Shown here piece by piece: positions 18,286 through 27,734 of a stretch of DNA of 64,000 bases (positions are counted from its first letter, which is position 1; every line of letters begins with the position of its first letter). Location: assembly GCF_947495665.1 (NCBI RefSeq), contig NZ_CANLZV010000006.1, positions 230,633 to 294,632 on the forward strand, given 5' to 3'. A program made the translations under genes and the position numbers. Under the pieces are notes generated by a model. It had not been told where the DNA came from. It ran no database searches and saw only the letters and a program-made list of their open reading frames with translations. The DNA comes from an uncultured Sunxiuqinia sp. (GTDB taxonomy: Bacteria > Bacteroidota > Bacteroidia > Bacteroidales > Prolixibacteraceae).

Positions 18286-19626
18286 TTATTCCAAACTCTC
18301 CAACACGCCTTTTAACAATTGATTCAAGTCGAACTCGCCTTTCTTGGAGTAGCCCGTGCGAATCACAACCAACTCTTTGGAAGGAATCATGCAGATAAAC
18401 TGGCCATCGTGCCCCCGGCACAAAAACAAATCACGCGGCGCATCCGGAAATTCACCCGACTGATTGAGCCAGAAAGAGGAGCCATAACGTCCGCCCGACC
18501 CCTTGGCTACTTCGGTAGTATAATCCCCCCAGCCTTCGGGCAGGAGTTGCTGTCCGAGCCATTTTCCATCGTTTAAATACAGCAGCCCAAAGCGGGCATA
18601 ATCGCGCATGGTGGCGTACACGTACGACGAGCCAACAAACGTTCCCGAGGCATCTACTTCAAATACGGCACTGGTCATCCCCAACGGATTGAAAAGCTGC
18701 TGACGTGGAAAGGCAAAATAGTCTTCTTCATGGGAAAAAGACTTGCGAAACTCACGACACACCAAGTTGGTTGATCCGGAGGAATACTCCCAAACGGAAT
18801 CAGCCGGAAACTCGTAAGCTTTCTCTTGCGCATATAGGCCCATATCGCCAACCTTGTGCAACATAACAGTTACATCTGAAAGACCTCCATACCCCTCATT
18901 CCAGGCCAGACCACTATTCATTTGCAGCAGGTTATTCAGGGTAATTGCCTTTCGCCCGTCGGCTTGCCACGCTTCTACCGACAAAGGTTGATGAATAGCC
19001 AACGCACCATCTTTTACCCGAAGTCCAACCAACGTATTGGTCATACTTTTGGCCATGGACCAGCTCAAAAAACGGGTATTGGCTGAGAAGTCATCCCGAT
19101 AGGCTTCAGCAACCACTTGCCCTTTATAAACTACCATCACGGCAAAACTTCCCTTAAAAGGTAAGGAATCCGACATGGCCTGCTCAACCACCTGATTCAT
19201 TCTGTCCGGTTTCAGGCCTTCCGGAAGGCTATCAGGCATCAAATCTCCAATGGGCCAAGGCAGAGTATCCGGTCGGGCAGGAAGAGGCTCTAAAGCTTTA
19301 TATGAGCGATTTTTAATTTCTTCTTCTGAAAAATCTTCCACCAAAGTACATCCATAACCATCCACATAAATTGCTTTCGATTTGCACCACAACAAGCGAC
19401 TAACCACCTCACGATTCTCAAAATCAACCGTATTGTTGGTATAGGCAATGACAGAAAAGTTCAGATCCTCTGCCTCCAGTGCTTCCTGGCTTCGTCCGGA
19501 AAGGAAAATACCTGAAGCCAGGTTTTTAGCAGCATAGCCCGTGGCAACAGGCAGTAACAAGTTCAAAAAGTATCCGGCAGCAAGAAGGATGACTACCAAT
19601 AGGGTCAGCAGAATTCGTTTTTTCAT
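18286..19626 (-). CDS. Serine hydrolase, class C beta-lactamase-like fold
   Basis: A membrane-anchored member of the serine beta-lactamase/DD-peptidase superfamily (COG1680 type), 446 residues from the ATG at 19626. A TTG start 9 bp further upstream is possible but less likely. The N-terminal helix (about residues 4-28) is a signal anchor. The nucleophile motif SxxK is visible as SMAK (Ser at about residue 190), and YSSGSTN follows as the YxN-type motif. The third motif is GHDG rather than KTG, as in esterases and 6-aminohexanoate-dimer hydrolases. Likely a periplasmic esterase, amidase or peptidase; resistance is not implied. It stands alone with its own promoter. Confidence 0.85.
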   Translation of the reverse strand: MKKRILLTLLVVILLAAGYFLNLLLPVATGYAAKNLASGIFLSGRSQEALEAEDLNFSVIAYTNNTVDFENREVVSRLLWCKSKAIYVDGYGCTLVEDFSEEEIKNRSYKALEPLPARPDTLPWPIGDLMPDSLPEGLKPDRMNQVVEQAMSDSLPFKGSFAVMVVYKGQVVAEAYRDDFSANTRFLSWSMAKSMTNTLVGLRVKDGALAIHQPLSVEAWQADGRKAITLNNLLQMNSGLAWNEGYGGLSDVTVMLHKVGDMGLYAQEKAYEFPADSVWEYSSGSTNLVCREFRKSFSHEEDYFAFPRQQLFNPLGMTSAVFEVDASGTFVGSSYVYATMRDYARFGLLYLNDGKWLGQQLLPEGWGDYTTEVAKGSGGRYGSSFWLNQSGEFPDAPRDLFLCRGHDGQFICMIPSKELVVIRTGYSKKGEFDLNQLLKGVLESLE

Positions 19627-19675
19627 AATCCGCAATTTTCATTTAAAAGTCAGGATAGTAATGGTTTTCAAGGTA

Positions 19676-19706
19676 CAAAAATATTGACTACAGGGAAATA
19701 CCACAA
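19676..19706 (-). promoter_or_regulatory. Promoter of the serine hydrolase gene
   Basis: On the minus strand, TTG (19706-19704), 20 bp, then TATTTTTG (19683-19676). This fits the Bacteroidota consensus about 50 bp before the ATG. Confidence 0.5.
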
Positions 19707-19723
19707 TCCGAGGCCTAAATAAC

Positions 19724-19752
19724 AAAAGGCCGTCAATTACTTGACAGCCTTT
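19724..19752 (-). terminator. Terminator after queA
   Basis: The minus-strand stem AAAGGC.GTCAA / TTGAC.GCCTTT with a 4-nt loop runs into TTTTGTT, 26 bp after the queA stop codon. Confidence 0.65.
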
Positions 19753-19777
19753 CGGGAAATATTTTATGTCTGATCGT

Positions 19778-20827
19778 TTACAGAATCAACATGGCATCGC
19801 CATACGTTCCGAAGCGATAACCTTCCTTGATTGCTTTTTGGTAAGCTTCCATCACAAAATCATAGCCTCCAAAGGCAGCCACCATCATCAATAAGGTTGA
19901 CATAGGCAGATGAAAGTTAGTAATCATCCGGTTAGCTACACTAAATTCGTAGGGAGGGAAGATAAATTTATTGGTCCATCCTTCAAAAGGTTTTAAATGC
20001 CCTTGCGTAGAAACCGAACTTTCCAATGTCCGCATCACGGTAGTTCCCACCGCACACACATTCCGCTTGTTCATTTTGGCATCATTCACCACATCACAAG
20101 CTTCTTCCCGAATCCAAATTTGCTCTGAATCCATTTTATGCTTGGTCAAATCCTCTACGTCAACACTTCGGAAGTTTCCTAAGCCAACATGCAAAGTCAC
20201 ATAGCTAAAGTCAACGCCAATAATTTCCAAACGTTTCAGCAATTCTCGACTAAAGTGCAACCCGGCTGTGGGTGCAGCAACAGCACCTTCGTGCTTGGCA
20301 AAAATCGTCTGGTAACGCTCTTTATCTTCCGCTTCAACTGGACGTTGAATAAATTTCGGAAGCGGCGTTTCTCCCAGGCTGTAAAGTGTTTTTTTGAATT
20401 CATCGTAAGGCCCGTCAAACAGGAAACGTAAAGTACGCCCACGAGAAGTCGTGTTGTCAATTACCTCGGCTACCAGCATATCGTCTTCGCCAAAGTACAA
20501 TTTATTACCAATCCGGATTTTGCGAGCCGGATCAACCAATACATCCCAAAGCCGTTGTTCACGGTTCAGCTCCCGAAGTAAGAATACTTCAATCTCAGCA
20601 CCGGTTTTCTCCTTGTTTCCATATAAACGCGCCGGAAAAACCTTGGTGTCATTGAATACCATGACATCTTTGTCGTCAAAATATTCCGTAATATCTTTAA
20701 ATAACTTGTGCTCAATCTTACGAGTATCACGATGTAAAACCATCAGTTTCGACTCGTCTCGATTGTCAGACGGATGCAAGGCAATCTGTTCTTCAGGCAG
20801 TTTATACTTGAACTTAGATAACTTCAT
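19778..20827 (-). CDS. queA: tRNA preQ1(34) S-adenosylmethionine ribosyltransferase-isomerase
   Basis: QueA transfers and isomerises the ribosyl part of S-adenosylmethionine onto preQ1 at tRNA position 34, giving epoxyqueuosine. The protein has 349 residues, the normal length. It opens [18 protein letters not shown] and contains [16 protein letters not shown], the central [15 protein letters not shown] signature and the C-terminal [17 protein letters not shown] and [13 protein letters not shown] motifs. It is the last gene of the minus-strand block after truB, with a terminator directly downstream. Confidence 0.97.
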   Translation of the reverse strand: MKLSKFKYKLPEEQIALHPSDNRDESKLMVLHRDTRKIEHKLFKDITEYFDDKDVMVFNDTKVFPARLYGNKEKTGAEIEVFLLRELNREQRLWDVLVDPARKIRIGNKLYFGEDDMLVAEVIDNTTSRGRTLRFLFDGPYDEFKKTLYSLGETPLPKFIQRPVEAEDKERYQTIFAKHEGAVAAPTAGLHFSRELLKRLEIIGVDFSYVTLHVGLGNFRSVDVEDLTKHKMDSEQIWIREEACDVVNDAKMNKRNVCAVGTTVMRTLESSVSTQGHLKPFEGWTNKFIFPPYEFSVANRMITNFHLPMSTLLMMVAAFGGYDFVMEAYQKAIKEGYRFGTYGDAMLIL

Positions 20828-20877
20828 AGATGAATAATTTATGCGATAATTCAGAACCCCCTTTTACGGGGCAATCT

Positions 20878-21591
20878 TCAATTAGTTACAAATTTGTCAA
20901 TATTTTTTAGGAAGTCGTCAACTGAGAAGGCATCTTCCAGCTTGAAATCGCCAATTTTCGTGCGTTTCAAACCAACAAGGTAAGCCCCGCTATTCAACGC
21001 TTTCCCAATGTCACGGGCCAATGATCGAATGTAGGTTCCTTTACTGCATACGACCCGTATTTCCAACTTGTTATTTGAAAAATCCAAAACTTCCAGCTCC
21101 CGGATGTGAATTGTTCGTGACCGCATTTTTACCTCTTCGCCTTTTCGGGCATGTGTATAAGCCCGTTGTCCATCAATTTTTACGGCACTGAACACCGGCG
21201 GAACCTGCTCCACATCACCAACAAAGTGCTCGATGATCGAATCAATCAGCTCTTTGGTGATATGACTGGTTTCAAACTGGGCGTCTTCTTCGGTTTCCAA
21301 ATCAAACGAAGGCGTAGTTGCGCCCAGTTTTAACGTGGCCAGATACTCTTTTTCTCCAGCCTGAAAAGTTTCAATTTGCTTGGTGGCTTTTCCGGTACAC
21401 AGAATCATGAGTCCGGTTGCCTTCGGATCCAATGTTCCTGCATGCCCTACCTTTAACTTTTTAATTTTCAAGGCACGGCAAAGGTTGTTACGAACTTTCT
21501 GCACCAAATCAAACGAAGTCCAATCCAGGGCTTTATCAAAAAGCAATACTTCACCTTTGATGAAGTCAAAATTTTTGGGTTGCTCCCCCAT
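20878..21591 (-). CDS. truB: tRNA pseudouridine(55) synthase
   Basis: TruB makes pseudouridine 55 in the T-loop of tRNAs. The sequence shows the family opening FIKGEVLLFDKALDWTSFD and the catalytic aspartate in KVGHAGTLDPKATGLM, followed by PPVFSAVKIDGQRAY and the GTYIRSLARDIG segment. I take the ATG at 21591 (237 residues). An in-frame TTG at 21657 would add 22 residues, overlap uppP by 20 bp and give an N-terminus not expected of the family. It sits between uppP and queA on the same strand, 50 bp from queA. Lacking a clear PUA domain, it resembles the short TruB type. Confidence 0.95.
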   Translation of the reverse strand: MGEQPKNFDFIKGEVLLFDKALDWTSFDLVQKVRNNLCRALKIKKLKVGHAGTLDPKATGLMILCTGKATKQIETFQAGEKEYLATLKLGATTPSFDLETEEDAQFETSHITKELIDSIIEHFVGDVEQVPPVFSAVKIDGQRAYTHARKGEEVKMRSRTIHIRELEVLDFSNNKLEIRVVCSKGTYIRSLARDIGKALNSGAYLVGLKRTKIGDFKLEDAFSVDDFLKNIDKFVTN

Positions 21592-21637
21592 TGACAAAAG
21601 ATTTAGTTTGTTTTTTCCGATCTTGGAAGTCTGTTTT

Positions 21638-22420
21638 TCAGCCCGCAAAGATAGCAATTAACCCGATAACCAGACAATAAGCCGCGAAATAAATCAATTT
21701 GCCTTGTTTTACAATTTTAATCATCCACTTGCATGCCAGCAAACCGGAGATAAAAGCAGCCACAAAACCAACGGCTAAGGGCAAAGCTCCAACCTCGCCG
21801 GGTTCTGTTGAAGAATGTGAAAACAGATCAATACAATTGGCACTAATAATGGGAATAAGCACCATTAGAAAGGAAAAACGGGCCATGTCCTCTTTTTTCT
21901 TACCAAGCAACAAACCCACCGCAATGGTCGATCCGCTTCTAGAAATGCCCGGCATAACAGCCATCGCCTGAGAAACACCAATAATTAGGGAATCGAGCCA
22001 GCCGATTGGCTTGCCCTTCGATTTTGCAAAATACGTAAACGCGAGTAAGCTGGCAGTTGCAATCAGCATGCTCCCCACAAACACAAGGTTACCCGTAAAA
22101 AGTTCTTCGATTTGGGTACGAAAAAAAAGGCCCAGAACTGCCACCGGAACTGCCGATAAAAAGAGCATCAGAATATAACGGGTTTCGTCATTCCACTGAA
22201 AGGCAAACAATCCCTTACAAAGAGCCAAGATATCTTTGCGAAAAACGACCAAAGTGCTCAAAACCGTGGCTCCATGAACCACTACCGCAAATAACAGGTT
22301 GTTATGACCTTTTACCCCTAATAAATGATGACCAATTTCCAGATGTCCACTTGAACTAACGGGCAAAAATTCGGTCAATCCTTGAATAATACCCAATAAA
22401 AAAGCCTGAAAAACATTCAT
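21638..22420 (-). CDS. uppP: Undecaprenyl-diphosphatase (BacA type)
   Basis: UppP removes a phosphate from undecaprenyl pyrophosphate on the outer face of the inner membrane, recycling the lipid carrier for peptidoglycan and surface polysaccharides. The 260-residue multi-spanning protein carries both signature regions: GIIQGLTEFLPVSSSGHLEI near the N-terminus, with the catalytic glutamates, and PGISRSGSTIAVGLLLG near residues 155-171. It starts 3 bp after the DUF3098 stop codon, so it is in the same transcript. Extra UppP can give bacitracin tolerance, but here it is a housekeeping gene. Confidence 0.96.
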   Translation of the reverse strand: MNVFQAFLLGIIQGLTEFLPVSSSGHLEIGHHLLGVKGHNNLLFAVVVHGATVLSTLVVFRKDILALCKGLFAFQWNDETRYILMLFLSAVPVAVLGLFFRTQIEELFTGNLVFVGSMLIATASLLAFTYFAKSKGKPIGWLDSLIIGVSQAMAVMPGISRSGSTIAVGLLLGKKKEDMARFSFLMVLIPIISANCIDLFSHSSTEPGEVGALPLAVGFVAAFISGLLACKWMIKIVKQGKLIYFAAYCLVIGLIAIFAG

Positions 22421-22423
22421 TGA

Positions 22424-22678
22424 TTAATTTCCCGTTTTGGATCGTTTCATTATGGCATAGATCTCAAACAGGAAACCAAACAGGACGATGAGTGGTGCCA
22501 GGGTAATTCTTCTGAAACTGAAAATTTCAGGATTGAATACCGAAGGATCGTCACTTTTACCACCAACCATTAAGATAAAACCGATAACAATGATGGCGAA
22601 GCCAATCAAAAGCAATTTATAATTTTCTTTCCCCAAGGCGAAAGTCTGATTTTGCATTTCCTTTTTTTCCTTTAACAT
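22424..22678 (-). CDS. DUF3098 small membrane protein
   Basis: An 84-residue protein with two transmembrane helices (about residues 23-41 and 60-77), joined by a short loop containing GGKSDDPSVFNPEIFSFRR. This matches DUF3098, found in Bacteroidota between ftsX and uppP. The function is unknown; the constant position hints at a link to division or carrier-lipid recycling. A second possible start, ATG at 22657, would shorten it by 7 residues. Confidence 0.85.
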   Translation of the reverse strand: MLKEKKEMQNQTFALGKENYKLLLIGFAIIVIGFILMVGGKSDDPSVFNPEIFSFRRITLAPLIVLFGFLFEIYAIMKRSKTGN

Positions 22679-22797
22679 AGGTCCTTATTTTTTCCTTTTG
22701 CGAAAGTAAAAATTCTATTTCTAATAATAGGTCTGCAACCTCACTTTATTGTTTAAGAAGTTAACAAATACCATTTTTTCTAATAGCCACAGACAAC

Positions 22798-23679
22798 TTA
22801 AGTATAAAAAAGTTCATCGTAACGGATGCGAAGGTACTTATTTACTGAAAAATAAGTGGACAACCACGAAATAAGCACCCCAAAACCCAGCACAATCAAA
22901 AATACTATGGCTAAGGTATCGAGCTGCTGAGAATCCAGTATACCCTCAAAATCCTGCCGGTAGGAAAACACCAAACCAACAATGCTCAGGTTAGCGAGCA
23001 ACGCCCCCAAAACGCCATAAAAAACATTTTTCAGAATAAAGGGCCGGCGGATAAACGAGCGGGTAGCTCCCACCAATTTCATGGTATGAATAATGAAACG
23101 CTGTGAATAAATAGCTATTCGGATGGTGTTGTTGATTAAGGTGGAGAAAATAAACAACAACAAAACCGAAAAGATGAGCAGGAAAAAGCTGATACGTTTT
23201 ACATTTTCATTGATAATTCGCACCAAATCGCGTTGGTAATACACTTCTTTAACCTGAGGGTAAGCCAGAAAATTATTCTCCAGAATAGACAAACTATCCT
23301 GCTGCATGTAAGCGGCATGCAATTTCACATCAACAGACGAAAACAAGGGATTGAAACCTAAAAAGCCGACAAAGTCTTCGCCCAGCTCTTGGGTCAGTTG
23401 CTCAGCGGCCTCTTCTTTATCAACGTATTTTGTCGCTTTCACATAACTGGTCGCACTCAGTATTTTCTGAAGTCGTAAAATCTCCGCTTCACGCACATCA
23501 TCATTTAGTACCAAGGTAAAACCAACATGCTCGCGCACATAATCCGACAAACGTTCGGCATTTAAAATGAGCAAGGACAACATACCCACCAGGAACAGCA
23601 CCAGGGTAATGCTAATTGTCGAGGTAAGATAAGATTTGACTAAGCGGCGCTTAAGCCTCGCCGGACGTTTCTTCTTCAT
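22798..23679 (-). CDS. ftsX: Cell division protein FtsX
   Basis: FtsX is the permease-like half of the FtsEX complex, which couples division to activation of peptidoglycan hydrolases. The 293-residue protein has a cytoplasmic basic N-terminus, a first transmembrane helix (about 20-40), an extracytoplasmic domain (about 45-165, including the VKATKYVDKEEAAEQLTQEL segment), then three more helices (about 168-190, 217-240, 260-283). Its start overlaps the end of the upstream YfhO-like gene by 29 bp. ftsE is not adjacent, as is common in this phylum. Confidence 0.92.
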   Translation of the reverse strand: MKKKRPARLKRRLVKSYLTSTISITLVLFLVGMLSLLILNAERLSDYVREHVGFTLVLNDDVREAEILRLQKILSATSYVKATKYVDKEEAAEQLTQELGEDFVGFLGFNPLFSSVDVKLHAAYMQQDSLSILENNFLAYPQVKEVYYQRDLVRIINENVKRISFFLLIFSVLLLFIFSTLINNTIRIAIYSQRFIIHTMKLVGATRSFIRRPFILKNVFYGVLGALLANLSIVGLVFSYRQDFEGILDSQQLDTLAIVFLIVLGFGVLISWLSTYFSVNKYLRIRYDELFYT

Positions 23680-26167
23680 TTTTGGTCTTCTTTTTAATTT
23701 CTACAAAGCCAACTGCCAACAAGGCCAAAATAAGAATCAATGAGCTTGCCAGTGATATTCTGTTTCCAATAACATAAGACTGCGGTTCAAACTTAAACTC
23801 AATTTCATGAATACCTTGAGGAACAGGCATAGCCCGCAACACATAATTGGCCCGTACGTGCTCTACCAACTGACCATCAAGGTAGGCGTTCCATCCTTTA
23901 GGATAGTAAATTTCAGAAAACACCGCCAAGGGCGTTCCCTCGCCAACTGTAGCTTCATACTTCAGGTAATTCGGTTGGTACTCCTTCAACTCAATAACCG
24001 GCTGATTGCCGGGGCTGAAACTCACGAGGCTAATTGCATCGGAGAAGCGCTCATCAACGATGGCCTCAGCTGTGGGATCAAAACCTTCAAGTGCAGCTAT
24101 TTCCTCATCCGCATTTTGCACCAGCTTGATGTCCTTTACAAACCACGCATTGCCTAAAGCCTGCGCGTTGAACAAAGGAGCTGCCTTTGGATTATAAATC
24201 ACATACTTTGTATTGAGCATATTGAGTACACCAAGTCCGTCAAACACAGCGTCCATATCAGCCTGCGTGGACACTTGCTGCAAGCGCGATCCAAGAGTCT
24301 GTATTTCCGGAGATATCTCAAATTCAATCAATTCCTGATAACGCTTCATTTTGGCCCCGTGATAACCTCCAATAGAATGATGGAAATACGAAGTAGAAGC
24401 ATCGTTAAACGGACTAACTGAAAGGTTCAGCACACGGTATTCCAGGCTTTTGTCTTTCAGAATTTCCTGATCAGCTACGCTTGGCGTAAACGGAACTTCA
24501 GCTTTACGGGCAGCAACAAAATCGTCGTTGTTCAGATAACGTTTATTCACCGGCCACAGGTCAACAAAAATCAACAAGGCCCAGATTAATAAGGCATAGG
24601 TCGCTTTAATTTTCTGTTTGAGGTACAGCCAAATTACACCGGCTGCAATGCTAACAAAAAGAAAGGTTTTAAAAGCATCGGTGCGCAACACCATTCGCCG
24701 GTCGGCACGCAAAGCTTCCATCAGTTGCTCAGGCCAGCCTGCCTGCACCAACCGAAGATCTGAAGGCGTACGGAAATCGCCTGCTAAACCGGGCAGTAAC
24801 GCAAACACCAAAGCCAAACCACCCACAATAAACCAACTATATTTTAGCTTATTCAGTAATTCCTTTTGATTTTCACGATTCAGGTAAATCTCCTTCACCG
24901 CCAGAACTCCCATCAAAGCCATTGCAAATTGCTGGATGACAATGATGTTTTTAACATCGCGAAACTTGTTGTAGAACGGAAAATAGTCCACCATAAAATG
25001 ACTGAGGAAACCCAAATTTTTCCCCAGCGACAACAAGAAGGAAACGACCACCACGGCAACAATCCACCATTTATCTTTTCCTTTCAGCACAAACAAGCCC
25101 AGCACAAACAAGAAACAAAGGACGGCGCCATAGTAAAACGGAGCACTGGAAATGGGCTGAGTACCCCAATACAAAGGCAGGTTTTGGCTGATTTGACGGG
25201 CTTGCGCTTTCCCCTGATTTTTGGCAAAGAACTGGTAAACTTCCGATTCTTCGCCCAGCGGCTCAGCCATTCCACCCCCTTTAAACCGCGGAATAAAAGC
25301 AGTCATCGCTTCTCCTAAGTCATAGCTATAATCCAGAATATAACTCTTATCAAGTCCCGAAGTCTGGTTGTCGTCCTGCGGTGTTAGCTCCGACTCTCCA
25401 CGCATGGAGTATTTCCCATATTCGTAGGTGGTAGACAAACGCGAAAAGTTGGTTCCAACAGCCAACAGTGCTGCAACAACAAGCAGGGCCGAGGCTTTCA
25501 GAAAAGCGGGCAATGTTTTTTCTTTAATGGCGGCAACCAGATAAGTCAAGCCAATAATGATTACCATTATTCCGGCATAATAGGTCATCTGAGGATGATT
25601 GGCACTCAGCATCCACGACAGCGAAAAAGCGGCCAACAGACTTCCCCAGAAAGCGTTTCGCTTATAGGCCAGCAAGACGCCTCCAACCACCAACGCCATA
25701 TAGGTGAGGGTATGAGCCTTGGTCATGTGTCCCGAGTCGATAATGACAAAGAAGAACGAAAACATGCCGTAAGCAATGGCACCTACTGCACTTACCCAAA
25801 GGTTTACCTTCAAAAGCAGCGTCAGGACAAAGAACAAGCTAAACATCAAAATCAGGTAGCGTGCCGGACGGGGTACGACTTCAATCGCACTTTGCACCTT
25901 CGCAATTAAGTTTCCGGGATATTTAGTAGATAGCAGGAAAGAGGGCATTCCTCCAAACATACTGTTGGTCCAAAGCGCTTCCTCGCCTGTTTCTGCCCGA
26001 TGGTCGCTCAGCTCCTTGGCACCCCCTCTAAAGGTACTTAAGTCATGCGCATCAAGCTGCTTCCCTTCAAGCTGGGGTGAGAAATAAGTAAACGAGATTA
26101 AAATAAAAAGGAGGATAATTCCAAAACCAATGAAAATATTGCGATTGGCTTTTATCTTTGTCATCAT
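23651..26167 (-). CDS. YfhO-like multi-spanning membrane protein
   Basis: A large polytopic membrane protein (838 residues from the ATG pair at 26167) of the YfhO family, whose Gram-positive members help glycosylate lipoteichoic acid. About a dozen hydrophobic helices fill residues 10-560. A large extracytoplasmic segment follows (about 575-800), with YRVLNLSVSPFNDASTSYF and the terminal beta-rich YPKGWNAYLDGQ motif, then a final helix. An upstream TTG at 26191 would lie at the predicted transcription start, so the ATG is preferred. In Bacteroidota it may act in surface glycan assembly, supported only by the neighbouring polysaccharide genes. Confidence 0.82.
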   Translation of the reverse strand: MMTKIKANRNIFIGFGIILLFILISFTYFSPQLEGKQLDAHDLSTFRGGAKELSDHRAETGEEALWTNSMFGGMPSFLLSTKYPGNLIAKVQSAIEVVPRPARYLILMFSLFFVLTLLLKVNLWVSAVGAIAYGMFSFFFVIIDSGHMTKAHTLTYMALVVGGVLLAYKRNAFWGSLLAAFSLSWMLSANHPQMTYYAGIMVIIIGLTYLVAAIKEKTLPAFLKASALLVVAALLAVGTNFSRLSTTYEYGKYSMRGESELTPQDDNQTSGLDKSYILDYSYDLGEAMTAFIPRFKGGGMAEPLGEESEVYQFFAKNQGKAQARQISQNLPLYWGTQPISSAPFYYGAVLCFLFVLGLFVLKGKDKWWIVAVVVVSFLLSLGKNLGFLSHFMVDYFPFYNKFRDVKNIIVIQQFAMALMGVLAVKEIYLNRENQKELLNKLKYSWFIVGGLALVFALLPGLAGDFRTPSDLRLVQAGWPEQLMEALRADRRMVLRTDAFKTFLFVSIAAGVIWLYLKQKIKATYALLIWALLIFVDLWPVNKRYLNNDDFVAARKAEVPFTPSVADQEILKDKSLEYRVLNLSVSPFNDASTSYFHHSIGGYHGAKMKRYQELIEFEISPEIQTLGSRLQQVSTQADMDAVFDGLGVLNMLNTKYVIYNPKAAPLFNAQALGNAWFVKDIKLVQNADEEIAALEGFDPTAEAIVDERFSDAISLVSFSPGNQPVIELKEYQPNYLKYEATVGEGTPLAVFSEIYYPKGWNAYLDGQLVEHVRANYVLRAMPVPQGIHEIEFKFEPQSYVIGNRISLASSLILILALLAVGFVEIKKKTKNEEETSGEA

Positions 26168-26185
26168 GAATTCAAGCTTATTTGG

Positions 26186-26198
26186 TTTCAAATTGAAA
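26186..26198. promoter_or_regulatory. 13-bp palindrome TTTCAAATTGAAA
   Basis: A perfect dyad between two divergent genes, touching the minus-strand -7 box at 26199-26206. The same 13-mer recurs at 34022 and 34246. Possible operator; the binding protein is unknown. Confidence 0.35.
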
Positions 26199-26206
26199 CA
26201 AAAGTA
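26199..26206 (-). promoter_or_regulatory. -7 box of the YfhO-like gene
   Basis: TACTTTTG on the minus strand matches TAnnTTTG, 32 bp before the ATG at 26167. It supports that ATG over the TTG at 26191. Confidence 0.45.
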
Positions 26207-26233
26207 AGGAAATAATTACTGAATCCGGCACGA

Positions 26234-27709
26234 ATGGGCATTATCATAAAACAATCCATCAAGGGGAGTATCTGGTCGTATTTAGGCGTTGCCATTGGGT
26301 TTGTAACCACTACCTACCTATACACCGAATACCTTACTACTGAGCTTGTTGGGCTTTTCGGACTGCTGGCAGCCTACGCAGCCCTGACCGGCCAATTCTT
26401 CCTTCTGGGCTTTCAAGGTGTAACTTCGCGGCTGTTTCCGTATTTCCGAAATCCAGGCACCGGGCACAACGGTTTTCTTTTTCTGGGCTCACTGGTATTT
26501 ATTCTCGGATTCGCCCTCTTCTTAGCAACCTATTATTCATTTAAGCCCTTGCTTATTGAAAGCAACCTGGAAAAATCGACCCTTTTTGCCAATTACGTTC
26601 ACCTGCTTATTCCGCTTACCTTTTTCTCCATGGCCTTTGTATTCCTGGATGCCTACAACCGAATGCTTTACGATGCGGTCACCGGTACATTTTTGCAAGA
26701 GTTCATACAGCGGCTATTGTTGTTCATCATCGTTGTTCTGTATGCTGTTGGCCTCATCAGCCTCAATGCCTTGATTTGGTTATACACGGCTGCCGTTTGT
26801 GCAAAAGGCTTGCTTCTCTTGCTGTTTTTATGGCGAAAAGGAGAAATCCATATCCAGTCCCGACCTCAGCGCATTACCCCGGAATTAAAAAAAGAAATCA
26901 GAAGTGTTGCCTTTTACAGCATCCTTGCCAGCCTGGGAGGCATTTTCGTTTTCAACATCGACAAAATTGCCGTCAACCAACTACTTGATTTATCCAACAC
27001 CGGCGTGTACACCATTGCCTTCTACTTCGGAACCCTGGTCGTGATCCCTTCCCGCCCCTTGCTTAAAATATCGGGCACCCTGATTGCTGATGCCTGGCAA
27101 CGCAACGACCTGGCTCAGATCAAGGATATCTATTACAAAAGCTGCATCAACCAACTGATTATTGGAGGCTTCCTCTTTCTGGGCATTTGGGCTAACATCG
27201 ATAACATTCTGACCATTTTGGGTGACGACTACATCCAGTCCAAGTGGGTCATCTTTTTTATTGGACTCGGCTATTTGTTCGATATGCTTACCGGTGCCAA
27301 TGCCCAAGTGATTGCCTATTCGAAATACTACCGGGTAGCCTTGGTGTTTATTGTCATTCTGATACTGCTGGTTATTACCCTGCTCTATCTTTTAATTCCA
27401 GTTTGGGGCATTACCGGTGCTGGAATTGCGGTAGCTGCAGCCTTGTTTGCCAATAACCTCATGCGATTTATCTTCCTGTACCAAAAATACAAACTGCAGC
27501 CCTTCAACATTCATTTTCTGTTTGTTGCTGCCTTCTTCACCGGCCTCTATTTTCTGACAAGCCTGATCCCACAGCAAGCACTGATTGTAGATTTGGTTTT
27601 GCGAGGAGGTATAATTACACTGACCTCTGCAGCCTTTATCTTTCTGGTTCCGGTATCACCCGATCTTCGGAATTTGGCTCAAAAACTTTTTAAAATGCTG
27701 ATTGGCTAA
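26234..27709 (+). CDS. Polysaccharide biosynthesis flippase (MATE/Wzx-like)
   Basis: A 491-residue inner membrane protein of the oligosaccharide flippase family, which moves undecaprenyl-linked sugar units to the periplasmic face. It opens with GIIIKQSIKGSIWSYLGVAIG, typical of the family, and has about 12-14 hydrophobic helices with charged loops between them (for example residues 205-225). It is divergent from the YfhO-like gene and convergent with a methyltransferase/glycosyltransferase cluster. With the sugar-nucleotide trio at 30.7-33.4 kb it suggests a surface polysaccharide locus. The substrate is unknown. Confidence 0.88.
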   Translation: MGIIIKQSIKGSIWSYLGVAIGFVTTTYLYTEYLTTELVGLFGLLAAYAALTGQFFLLGFQGVTSRLFPYFRNPGTGHNGFLFLGSLVFILGFALFLATYYSFKPLLIESNLEKSTLFANYVHLLIPLTFFSMAFVFLDAYNRMLYDAVTGTFLQEFIQRLLLFIIVVLYAVGLISLNALIWLYTAAVCAKGLLLLLFLWRKGEIHIQSRPQRITPELKKEIRSVAFYSILASLGGIFVFNIDKIAVNQLLDLSNTGVYTIAFYFGTLVVIPSRPLLKISGTLIADAWQRNDLAQIKDIYYKSCINQLIIGGFLFLGIWANIDNILTILGDDYIQSKWVIFFIGLGYLFDMLTGANAQVIAYSKYYRVALVFIVILILLVITLLYLLIPVWGITGAGIAVAAALFANNLMRFIFLYQKYKLQPFNIHFLFVAAFFTGLYFLTSLIPQQALIVDLVLRGGIITLTSAAFIFLVPVSPDLRNLAQKLFKMLIG

Positions 27710-27734
27710 TCTCAACTGAAGCCTGCTAGAAAAG

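Noticed and set aside
23651..26191. TTG start at 26191 for the YfhO-like protein
   Set aside because: It would coincide with the predicted transcription start; the ATG pair at 26167 is better placed.
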